NCBI GenBank assembly: GCA_003233545.1
Contig: QILZ01000188.1
Coordinates: forward strand, 1 to 8,209
Origin: Spirochaetales bacterium
Lineage (GTDB): Bacteria; Spirochaetota; Spirochaetia; SZUA-6
DNA: 8,209 bases
Direction: 5' to 3'
The translations under genes and the position numbers were made by a program. The notes beneath the pieces are model-generated. The model searched no databases. It was not told where the DNA came from and saw only the letters and a list, made by a program, of their open reading frames with translations. Positions 1 to 5,496 of this stretch are shown here, piece after piece. The first letter of the stretch is position 1. Every line of letters starts with the position of its first letter.

Positions 1-95
1 ACATCTATATCTTCCCTGTTTAATCCCAAAGCTTCTATCGCATTATTTATAGCTTCTTCTTCATTTTTTCCTTCGAATTCCTTAATCAAAACCAT
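1..95 (-). CDS. jag: Jag/KhpB-like RNA-binding protein, N-terminal fragment (cut by window edge)
   Basis: Only the first 31 codons are inside the window. They read MVLIKEFEGKNEEEAINNAI followed by EALGLNREDID, which is the pattern of the Jag_N domain (EGKT-EEAI--AL-ELGL-). Full-length Jag/KhpB proteins continue with KH and R3H RNA-binding domains, which lie outside this window. The ATG at 95-93 overlaps the yidC stop by one base (TAATG). The Shine-Dalgarno AAGGAGG at 104-98 is only 2 nt from that ATG but 8 nt from a TTG at 89-87, so the true start may be the TTG (protein starting MIKEFEGK). Position directly after yidC is the usual one for jag, which supports the call. Family assignment is fairly safe; the start codon is open. 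Confidence 0.8.
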   Translation of the reverse strand, partial: MVLIKEFEGKNEEEAINNAIEALGLNREDID

Positions 96-1918
96 TACCT
101 CCTTCTCTTTACTTTCCTGGATACAGTACCGCCGGAATTATCATCCTTTTTCCGCTTCATAAGTTTATTTATATATAGCTGCTGAACAACGGTCAGAATT
201 CCCTGGGTTGTCCAGTACAACAACAGTCCGGAGGGCATATCATAGAGTATAAAGAAAAATATCAACGGCATAGCATAAGTCATCATCTTCATATTGCCCA
301 TCTGACCGCCCGATGATGAACCCGGTGCCTGACTTACCTTCGACTGAAAAAAAGACGAAACAAGCATTATAAAGGGCAGCAGCCTTAGATTCTGCCAGCC
401 GAGCATCGGAATCGTAAAGGGCGCAAAATTCCATATGGTTTCGGGTGCAGACAGATCTGTTATCCAACCCGGAATAAATATAGCTCCGCGCAGTGCGAAA
501 TGATTATTCAGCAGACTGTAAAATGCAAAAAACACCGGCAGCTGAAGCAGCATGGGAAGGCACCCTCCAAGGGGATTTACACCCTCCTTTTTATACATCT
601 CCGCCATTGCCTTGTTCAACTGTTCAGGTTTACCTTTATACTTTGCCTTTAACTCTTCTATCTTGGGAGAAAGTGCCTGCATTTTACTCGTTGACTCATA
701 ACTCTTGTGGGTCAAGGGAAAAAGAACTAATTTGATAAGCAGAGTTAAAAGTATAATACCCACCCCATAATTCGGGATTATCCTGTGGAACAACTCCAGC
801 AGGAATTTAAAAATATTTGCCAGCCAGCCGATAAGAATCGATGCAGATACAACTTCTTCGAAATGGAGATCAGCGATACGATAATAATTTTTTTCCGGGT
901 TATTGTAGAGAGAAAGTATATCTCTCTTTTTAGGGCCTATATAAAATTTATACGTATCGGTACTCTTGGAACTCTTTATCACGGGCCTTGTAAAGAATAA
1001 CGAGTCCCTGTCCTTTATCCCTGCAATACGTTTCGTATCATAGACAATCTGATACGGAGTAGCATCCGGAACAGCTATGACAGTAAAATACTTACCGATA
1101 ATTGCCGTCCATGTAACTCTTTTATTTTGAATATGAACGCTGTTTTTACCTACTCTGACATTCTTCTTTTTTCCGCCTGCATAGTACATAAAACGTCTGT
1201 ATTCATTCCTGCCGTCTAATTTATTATAATGAGGCCCGATCTGAGGCCCGAATTCGAGAGAATATGCAAATCCGTTAAAATCAAGGTCCGGGTATTCGTT
1301 TATGCTGTTTTCTATTTTTATCTTGAGCTGCATCATATATTCATGCGGCGGAAAACTATATATTTTTCGTAAAACAAAAGGAATACCGGAAGGCGAGATA
1401 TACTTCTTATAAAATTCCCATTTGCTTTCCGAAAGCTGTTTGTAACGGTAAATCGTGTTTAAATCATCTTTTGCGTTATAATTTCCAAAATGAATATTAA
1501 AAGGATATCTTCCGGACTTTCCGGAGAGAACCATTTCCACGGAAGAACCGTCCGTATTGTGATATCTCTTAAATTTTAAGGATCTGATAACCCCGCCCTT
1601 ATTGGAAAAAACGATTCTGAAATAATCCGTATTAACGACAATTTCTTTTTCCTTCAGATTTTCCCTTAAAGGCTCCACGAAACCCGTTGCAGCCTGTACG
1701 GATCCATTTCCAGCGATATTTTCCTGTGTATTTGCCGCTCCCTCTGTTTTTCCGGGAACAGTTCCTTTGCTTTTTTCTGCTGCTTTACTTAAAGCAGAAC
1801 TCTCCGGTGCCGTAACGGCAGTTTTGCTTTTGGCCGGGAAAAAGATATTCTGCACAACCATGCTTCCGACGATTATTACAACAGAAAGAATAACAGCAAA
1901 TAAAGTTTTTTTATCCAT
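95..1918 (-). CDS. yidC: Membrane protein insertase YidC (Gram-negative type, with large periplasmic domain)
   Basis: 607 residues from the ATG at 1918. An in-frame TTG at 1933 would add five residues, but the Shine-Dalgarno AGGAG (1928-1924) sits 5 nt before the ATG and lies inside that extension, so I chose the ATG. YidC inserts and folds inner-membrane proteins, alone or with SecYEG. Visible parts (ATG numbering): an N-terminal membrane segment at about 5-27; a low-complexity linker; a periplasmic domain at about 90-350; then the conserved core from about 355, including the coiled cytoplasmic hairpin (KMQALSPKIEELKAKYKGKP), the NPLGGCLPMLLQLPVFFAFY segment, and membrane segments to about 580. 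The tail is very basic (KRKK...SRKVKRRR), fitting ribosome contact. The groove position held by Arg366 in E. coli (IVRGIMYPLT) is Lys396 here (LIKLVLFPLT), so the positive charge is kept. It lies 21 nt after yidD. Confidence 0.96.
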   Translation of the reverse strand: MDKKTLFAVILSVVIIVGSMVVQNIFFPAKSKTAVTAPESSALSKAAEKSKGTVPGKTEGAANTQENIAGNGSVQAATGFVEPLRENLKEKEIVVNTDYFRIVFSNKGGVIRSLKFKRYHNTDGSSVEMVLSGKSGRYPFNIHFGNYNAKDDLNTIYRYKQLSESKWEFYKKYISPSGIPFVLRKIYSFPPHEYMMQLKIKIENSINEYPDLDFNGFAYSLEFGPQIGPHYNKLDGRNEYRRFMYYAGGKKKNVRVGKNSVHIQNKRVTWTAIIGKYFTVIAVPDATPYQIVYDTKRIAGIKDRDSLFFTRPVIKSSKSTDTYKFYIGPKKRDILSLYNNPEKNYYRIADLHFEEVVSASILIGWLANIFKFLLELFHRIIPNYGVGIILLTLLIKLVLFPLTHKSYESTSKMQALSPKIEELKAKYKGKPEQLNKAMAEMYKKEGVNPLGGCLPMLLQLPVFFAFYSLLNNHFALRGAIFIPGWITDLSAPETIWNFAPFTIPMLGWQNLRLLPFIMLVSSFFQSKVSQAPGSSSGGQMGNMKMMTYAMPLIFFFILYDMPSGLLLYWTTQGILTVVQQLYINKLMKRKKDDNSGGTVSRKVKRRR

Positions 1919-1939
1919 ATTTTCTCCTGACAATAAAAA

Positions 1940-2149
1940 TTACGGAACAGGATCATAACCGCCAGGATTAAAGGGATGACATCTTAATACTCTCTTTACA
2001 GACAAATATAAGCCTTTAAAAAACCCATATTTTTTAAGAGCCTGCTTTGAATAGTCAGAACATGTAGGATAAAACCTGCATGCAGGTGGGAATAACGGTG
2101 AAATAAGTTTCTGATATAGTGTTATAACAAATATAAATACATATTTCAT
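1940..2149 (-). CDS. yidD: Membrane protein insertion efficiency factor YidD
   Basis: 69 residues, the usual size for this family. The signature is complete: an N-terminal amphipathic/hydrophobic stretch (YVFIFVITLYQKLISPLF), then PPACRFYPTCSDYS with its two cysteines, the KYGFFKG segment, and the C-terminal RVLRCHPFNPGGYDPVP. YidD is a small, membrane-associated protein reported to help YidC-dependent insertion; its mechanism is not settled. Its ATG overlaps the rnpA stop (ATGA at 2149-2146), and no strong Shine-Dalgarno sits in front, so translation is probably coupled to rnpA. Its place between rnpA and yidC is the standard one in many bacteria. Confidence 0.95.
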   Translation of the reverse strand: MKYVFIFVITLYQKLISPLFPPACRFYPTCSDYSKQALKKYGFFKGLYLSVKRVLRCHPFNPGGYDPVP

Positions 2150-2487
2150 AACAGTATTCTGCTCACCCTTAGAACCTTCTTAACCTGCATGGCCCTTTCG
2201 GTATAGTTATAATCGTTTCCATAAGGTATAAAAATTATATCAAAACCTGTACTTAACGTATCTTTTATTTTTCTATATATTTCTCTTATATGCCTTTTGA
2301 CCCTATTCCTTTTAACAGCCCTTTTATATCCCCTTCCGGTTACAATTGCAATTCTATTCCATGATAAATTGTTTTCCACAAACAAAATTTTTAAGCCCTT
2401 CACTTCACTTTGTTTCGCTTTTTTAAAAACATTCTTAAAATCATTATAACTTTTAATTCTCTCACTTTTAGTAAGGCTTTTTCTCAT
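2146..2487 (-). CDS. rnpA: Ribonuclease P protein component
   Basis: 113 residues, normal for RnpA. It is the protein subunit of RNase P, which with the RNA subunit cleaves the 5' leader from pre-tRNAs. The central RNR motif is clear (KRAVKRNRVKRHIREIYR, residues 55-72), preceded by the strand region RIAIVTGRG and followed by GFDIIFIPYG. The N-terminus MRKSLTKSERIKSYNDFKNV has the usual ...L+...DF..VF pattern, so the ATG at 2487 is credible. That ATG lies inside the end of rpmH, 20 nt upstream of the rpmH stop and in a different frame, with no Shine-Dalgarno of note. Translation is therefore likely to depend on ribosomes finishing rpmH. The end overlaps yidD by 4 nt. Confidence 0.94.
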   Translation of the reverse strand: MRKSLTKSERIKSYNDFKNVFKKAKQSEVKGLKILFVENNLSWNRIAIVTGRGYKRAVKRNRVKRHIREIYRKIKDTLSTGFDIIFIPYGNDYNYTERAMQVKKVLRVSRILL

Positions 2488-2623
2488 CTGCTACGGTAAG
2501 CTTGGTTCTATTTTTATTTCTTCTTCTTTTTAAAATAAGTCTGCCGCTTTTTGTCTGCATCCTTGAACGAAAGCCAAGCTTTCTTCTCCTTTTCATCCTG
2601 CTCGGTTGATACGTACGTTTCAT
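2468..2623 (-). CDS. rpmH: 50S ribosomal protein L34
   Basis: Short gene translated by hand: 51 residues starting MKRTYQPSRMKRRRKLGF, then RSRMQTKSGRLILKRRR. This is the L34 consensus (MKRTYQPS-RKR---HGFR-RM-T--GR-VL-RRR) with the very high Arg/Lys content of the family. L34 is a structural protein of the large ribosomal subunit. The Shine-Dalgarno AAGGAG (2640-2635) lies 11 nt before the ATG. The typical length is 44-46 residues; this one has a C-terminal extension (TKLTVADEKKPY) because the frame stays open 20 nt into rnpA, stopping with TAA at 2470-2468. It is the first gene of the rpmH-rnpA-yidD-yidC-jag unit and has its own strong promoter candidate about 60 nt upstream. Confidence 0.95.
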   Translation of the reverse strand: MKRTYQPSRMKRRRKLGFRSRMQTKSGRLILKRRRNKNRTKLTVADEKKPY

Positions 2624-2634
2624 TTTAAATATAT

Positions 2635-2640
2635 CTCCTT
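2635..2640 (-). promoter_or_regulatory. Ribosome binding site of rpmH
   Basis: AAGGAG on the minus strand, 11 nt from the rpmH ATG. Just upstream, a 10-bp perfect palindrome (ATCATATGAT, 2643-2652) lies in the same leader. Whether the palindrome does anything is unknown. Confidence 0.7.
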
Positions 2641-2675
2641 AAATCATATGATAATTATTTCTCTGTTTTTAAAAG

Positions 2676-2712
2676 GTAAAATAGTATACCGGCTTTAACA
2701 CGGTAATGTCAA
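2676..2712 (-). promoter_or_regulatory. Sigma70-type promoter of the rpmH-rnpA-yidD-yidC-jag unit
   Basis: On the minus strand there is a perfect -35 hexamer TTGACA (2712-2707), an 18-bp spacer, and a -10 hexamer TATACT (2688-2683, five of six). Transcription would start near 2676, giving a leader of about 53 nt before the rpmH ATG. The -35 begins only 11 nt past the stop of the DUF721 gene, so this promoter splits the gene row into a replication unit and a ribosome/RNase P/insertase unit. The spacer and -10 contain a short inverted repeat (TACCG, 9 nt, CGGTA) that could be an operator half-site pair or chance. Confidence 0.75.
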
Positions 2713-2722
2713 CTTATTTTTA

Positions 2723-3019
2723 CTATCTTTCCTCCCGGCTCTTTATGATAACCCTGATATCTTTTATTTCCAGATCGGGATATTCCTCCCGAATACTCCT
2801 TATTATACCCTTTTTCTTTAAAAATATAGTCTGTGCCCAGCCCGGATGATCGACCTCTACATAAAGTACGGACTTTTCAAATTCAAAAACCTTAGAATGA
2901 GAAGCTAAAGAACTATCGACGAGAGAATCCCATCCCTTAAATATTTCCACATTACCGGTCTTCCTGTTAAGTCTTAAACTGTTCAGATACTCTTTTAATA
3001 AATCGCCCGCTTTTTCCAT
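2723..3019 (-). CDS. DUF721 (DciA-like) protein, candidate replicative helicase loader
   Basis: 98 residues. The pattern matches the DUF721/DciA core: FKGWDSLVDSSLASHSKVFEFEKSVLYVEVDHPGWAQTI, that is, a W-x-x-[LIV]VG-like start, a short strand, then V-DHP-WAQ-L. The family includes DciA, shown in other bacteria to act on the replicative helicase DnaB at initiation. Most lineages without DnaC/DnaI carry DciA. This protein is little more than the core domain, shorter than proteobacterial DciA. Genes of this family next to recF or dnaN are common in spirochaetes. The ATG (3019) lies inside recF and overlaps its end by 25 nt, with only weak Shine-Dalgarno likeness, so coupled translation is likely. 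The helicase-loader role here is inferred from family and position, not shown by the sequence. Confidence 0.85.
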   Translation of the reverse strand: MEKAGDLLKEYLNSLRLNRKTGNVEIFKGWDSLVDSSLASHSKVFEFEKSVLYVEVDHPGWAQTIFLKKKGIIRSIREEYPDLEIKDIRVIIKSREER

Positions 3020-4116
3020 AGGTCAATATTACCATTTTCCACAGAATAAATTTCAGTATGATCCCCCGTATAGGATAAGAAATCTTCATCCGGAAGGAAA
3101 GTAAAAAATGCCTGATCATAAAGCGGTAAGCTCTGTAAAAAACTTATCTTTTTTTCTTTATCCATTTCCAGCAGAACATCATCGAGCAGAAGAATCGGCT
3201 TCCTTTTTACTATCGAATAGACATACTGTGACTGCGCCGCTTTTAGTGCAAGGGAACATAAGCGCAGCTGTCCTGTGGACGCATAATGAGCAAAATTATT
3301 TCCACGGAGATTAAACAAAAAGGTATCTTTATGAGGCCCCGTAATACTAAAACCGTACATCATTTCCTTTCCGAGTTTAGTCTCCACATAAGAAATAATT
3401 TCGGTTTCCGATGCATCGATATCCCAGGAAGGTTTATACTCTATGACAAGTCCGGATAGATCATCTGTAATATTCGACAGTACCTTTAAAAAAACCTTAT
3501 TGAATTCTTCGACGGTTTTATATCTTCTACACTGAATCTCTCTTCCCAGAGAAACCAGCTGCTTATTGTAAATATCCAACAGGCTGATTTTATTCTCTGC
3601 CAATATCAAGTTTCTATTTTTAAGAACCTTGAAGTATTCTCTGAGCATTTTTAAATAGACCTTATCATATAAACTTATTGTCTGATCAAAAAACCGTCTT
3701 CTCTTATCCTGATAACCGACAACAAGGTCTATATCTTCATGTGAAAAAATAATACAGGGAAAATTTTCTATTAATTCGCTCCTATCCCTAATAATCTTTT
3801 TATCTACATATATTTTCTTGGTTCCGGGTTTATTAATTTTTATCTCTGTCTCCCTTGTACTTACTGCATTTCCTCTATCATCGTAAAATACAAAAGAACC
3901 GAAAATATAAGAACTGTCTTTTCCTCTTGTTATAAATCTGTTATAAAGCCTGGTCCTGAAAGAAGAACCAAAGGAAATTATATACACGGATTCTATAAGA
4001 TTCGTCTTTCCCTGCCCGTTTCTCCCTATTAAAAATATTTCCTTAGCATTAAAATTAAGAACATTATCATTATTAAGATTTCTGAAATTATACGTTTTTA
4101 TTCCGACAAGCGACAT
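2995..4116 (-). CDS. recF: DNA replication and repair protein RecF
   Basis: 373 residues, typical for RecF, an SMC/ABC-type ATPase that helps load RecA at single-strand gaps through RecFOR. Visible: the N-terminal strand with YNFRNL, Walker A GRNGQGKT (31-38), the arm region with FSHEDIDLVVG, an ABC signature region STGQLRLCSLALKAAQ (280-295, where RecF proteins usually have S-GQQ), Walker B LLLDD (309-313) and the D-loop-like LLEMD. The ATG at 4116 is 3 nt after the dnaN stop (TAATTAATG), with a weak AGG element further up; translation is probably coupled to dnaN. The C-terminus overlaps the DUF721 gene by 25 nt. recF is absent from some host-restricted spirochaetes such as Borrelia, so its presence suggests a less reduced genome. 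Confidence 0.96.
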   Translation of the reverse strand: MSLVGIKTYNFRNLNNDNVLNFNAKEIFLIGRNGQGKTNLIESVYIISFGSSFRTRLYNRFITRGKDSSYIFGSFVFYDDRGNAVSTRETEIKINKPGTKKIYVDKKIIRDRSELIENFPCIIFSHEDIDLVVGYQDKRRRFFDQTISLYDKVYLKMLREYFKVLKNRNLILAENKISLLDIYNKQLVSLGREIQCRRYKTVEEFNKVFLKVLSNITDDLSGLVIEYKPSWDIDASETEIISYVETKLGKEMMYGFSITGPHKDTFLFNLRGNNFAHYASTGQLRLCSLALKAAQSQYVYSIVKRKPILLLDDVLLEMDKEKKISFLQSLPLYDQAFFTFLPDEDFLSYTGDHTEIYSVENGNIDLWKKRAIY

Positions 4117-4119
4117 TAA

Positions 4120-5223
4120 TTAAACCTGCATTGGCATTACTATATGCAGATAATCCTTTTCCGGCAGAGATTTAATTGTTAAAGCCTTGCTTTCTTCGGT
4201 AAAACCAATGCTCAACTGTTCACAATCCATCTCTCTTAAGGGATCCAGAACATAAATATAATTAACAGCTATTGCCGTATCAGGACCCTCATACTTACAT
4301 TCGATCTCTTCCTTTGCCTCACCTATCTCAGTCTCCTCCGAATCTACGGTAAGAACATTCCCGCTTAACGAAAAAACAACCTTTCTCGATTTTTGTTCCG
4401 CTAAAACCGATACCCTTGTAAGTGCATTCACAAAATCATCTTTTTTAACTATTATTAAATACTCACTTTCCTCGGGAATTACCCTGTTATAGTTCGGGAA
4501 CTGCCCCTCGATTAAACTGGAAGAAAGCTGTACTTCACCTAAATTGAAAAATATATTTTTATCGGAAATTGCCATTTTCAGATTTCCTTCACCGGATGAT
4601 AACTTTTTAACAAGAGATAAAATTTTCACGGGAATAATAATTCCCTTAATATTCTCTTCGTAATCTTTCATAGGTTTATTAACCAGGGAAAGTCTCCGTC
4701 CGTCGGTTGCAACCATAATTAATCTGTCATCTATCTTTTCGAGATACGGACCATTCATAAAATAACGCGTTTCATCATTAGAAACGGCAAAGATGGTCTT
4801 TGAAATCATTTCCAGAAAATCACTCTGCGGAAACTCAAAAAAAAGATCATCGGAAATCTTCTGAATTTCAGGATACTTATCAGAGGGAATAGTTTTAAGT
4901 TGAAACTCAATTTTCTTAAATTTCGGACGAATAAATAACATCATATTATCCGAAAGTTCGAATTCTATTTCACCTTCCGGCAGAGCTCTTAAAATGCCTA
5001 AGAATTTATCACAAAAAATAGTGGTTCTGCCGGGCTTTACAATTTCCACGGGAATGCTTGTTCCAAAACTTACCTTTAAATCCGTTGCCTTTATTACCAG
5101 CCTGTTATTCCCTGCTTCAAGATAAACATTGGAGAGAATCGAAAGCGAATTTCTCGAAGATATTATCTCCTGTGCTATCGATATTTCTTTTACAATATCG
5201 CTTTTTTCACAAACAAATTTCAT
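4120..5223 (-). CDS. dnaN: DNA polymerase III beta subunit (sliding clamp)
   Basis: 367 residues, the normal length. The protein forms the ring clamp that holds DNA polymerase III and other partners on DNA. Three repeats of the clamp fold fit the length (about 1-120, 121-250, 251-367). Recognisable spots: SILSNVYLEA and IKATDLKVSF (about 28-53), TIPSDKYPE (111-119), VATDGRRLSLV (171-181, near the partner-binding pocket), EGQFPNYNRVIP (239-250) and the C-terminal YLHIVMPMQV, matching the usual ...MPM-[LV] end. The Shine-Dalgarno CAGGAG (5235-5230) is 6 nt before the ATG. The 5' leader contains a small hairpin (5248-5260) and, further up, the origin elements between dnaN and dnaA. recF follows after 3 nt. 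Confidence 0.97.
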   Translation of the reverse strand: MKFVCEKSDIVKEISIAQEIISSRNSLSILSNVYLEAGNNRLVIKATDLKVSFGTSIPVEIVKPGRTTIFCDKFLGILRALPEGEIEFELSDNMMLFIRPKFKKIEFQLKTIPSDKYPEIQKISDDLFFEFPQSDFLEMISKTIFAVSNDETRYFMNGPYLEKIDDRLIMVATDGRRLSLVNKPMKDYEENIKGIIIPVKILSLVKKLSSGEGNLKMAISDKNIFFNLGEVQLSSSLIEGQFPNYNRVIPEESEYLIIVKKDDFVNALTRVSVLAEQKSRKVVFSLSGNVLTVDSEETEIGEAKEEIECKYEGPDTAIAVNYIYVLDPLREMDCEQLSIGFTEESKALTIKSLPEKDYLHIVMPMQV

Positions 5224-5229
5224 TAGTAT

Positions 5230-5260
5230 CTCCTGTTAAAAATATATACTGCTTCGCAGT
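5230..5260 (-). promoter_or_regulatory. dnaN leader: ribosome binding site and GAA-loop hairpin
   Basis: On the minus strand a perfect stem ACTGC/GCAGT (5260-5248) closes a GAA triloop. Its core, GCGAAGC, is the sequence known from DNA work as an unusually stable mini-hairpin. It ends 12 nt before the Shine-Dalgarno CAGGAG (5235-5230), 6 nt from the dnaN ATG. The repeat is seen directly; any effect on dnaN translation or on the origin is inference. Confidence 0.45.
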
Positions 5261-5297
5261 CATTAAATCTTTTATTCAAAAATCAAAAGTTAATGCC

Positions 5298-5339
5298 TTA
5301 CTATTACTATTGAATTTATAAAGATAATAGTAGTAGTAA
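5298..5339. repeat. 42-bp symmetric element with DnaA-trio motifs in both arms
   Basis: Left arm TTACTATTACTATT (5298-5311) and right arm AATAGTAGTAGTAA (5326-5339) are inverted copies with one mismatch in 14. Between them lies the 8-bp palindrome TTTATAAA (5315-5322), flanked by GAA and GAT, so the whole element is centred on one point (5318.5). The right arm, read on the minus strand, gives TTA-CTA-CTA-CTA-TT, the DnaA-trio pattern, 15 bp from the DnaA box at 5355-5363. The left arm read on the plus strand gives the same type of triplets, with only a degenerate box (TTATTCAAA, 5272-5280) beyond it. Confidence 0.75.
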
Positions 5340-5345
5340 TAAGCA

Positions 5346-5366
5346 CTGTTATTATGTGTATAACAG
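5346..5366 (-). promoter_or_regulatory. DnaA box TTATACACA next to the trio tract, inside a 7-bp inverted repeat
   Basis: The minus strand reads TTATACACA at 5363-5355, identical to E. coli box R2 and fitting TTWTNCACA. It is largely enclosed by a perfect inverted repeat, CTGTTAT (5346-5352) and ATAACAG (5360-5366), with a 7-nt loop. It is the box nearest to the trios and has the orientation expected for loading DnaA onto them. An 8-bp palindrome ACAGCTGT (5363-5370) overlaps its edge. Confidence 0.7.
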
Positions 5367-5416
5367 CTGTATTTGTTTTTTATGCAGATAATTAACAATT
5401 TCATAACATATCCATT

Positions 5417-5474
5417 TTATCCACAGAATATCCACATATGCAATGGATTTTTATACTTTCCGGTAATATCCACA
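5417..5474 (+). promoter_or_regulatory. DnaA box cluster downstream of dnaA
   Basis: Three boxes in the same direction: TTATCCACA (5417-5425, perfect), ATATCCACA (5428-5436, one mismatch) and ATATCCACA (5466-5474, one mismatch). The first two start 11 bp apart, so DnaA molecules would sit on the same face of the helix. Confidence 0.85.
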
Positions 5475-5496
5475 TAATAATAACATGATATTAATA

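Larger units (their letters stand above)
5224..5496. other. oriC part 1: dnaA-dnaN intergenic region
   Basis: This 273-bp stretch has no gene. It holds one DnaA box on the minus strand (TTATACACA at 5363-5355), three on the plus strand (5417-5425, 5428-5436, 5466-5474), a DnaA-trio tract in symmetric form (5298-5339) and a hairpin near dnaN. Read on the minus strand, the order DnaA box, GC-containing spacer (CAGTGC), TTA/CTA triplets, then TTTATAAATT is the order of the basal unwinding element known from B. subtilis, which also lies between dnaA and dnaN. I take this as the likely unwinding side of the origin. No terminator hairpin with a U-run is visible after dnaA, so dnaN may be transcribed partly through from dnaA. 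Confidence 0.8.

Noticed and set aside
2683..2706. Possible terminator after the DUF721 gene (TACCG-N9-CGGTA)
   Set aside because: The stem has only 5 bp and is not followed by a U-run; it coincides with a strong promoter instead.
3035..3043. TTTTCCACA matches to a loose DnaA box inside recF (also 2372-2380 in rnpA and 5203-5211, TTTTTCACA, in dnaN)
   Set aside because: Single, isolated matches inside coding sequence to a degenerate motif; no clustering or phasing as in the two intergenic gaps.
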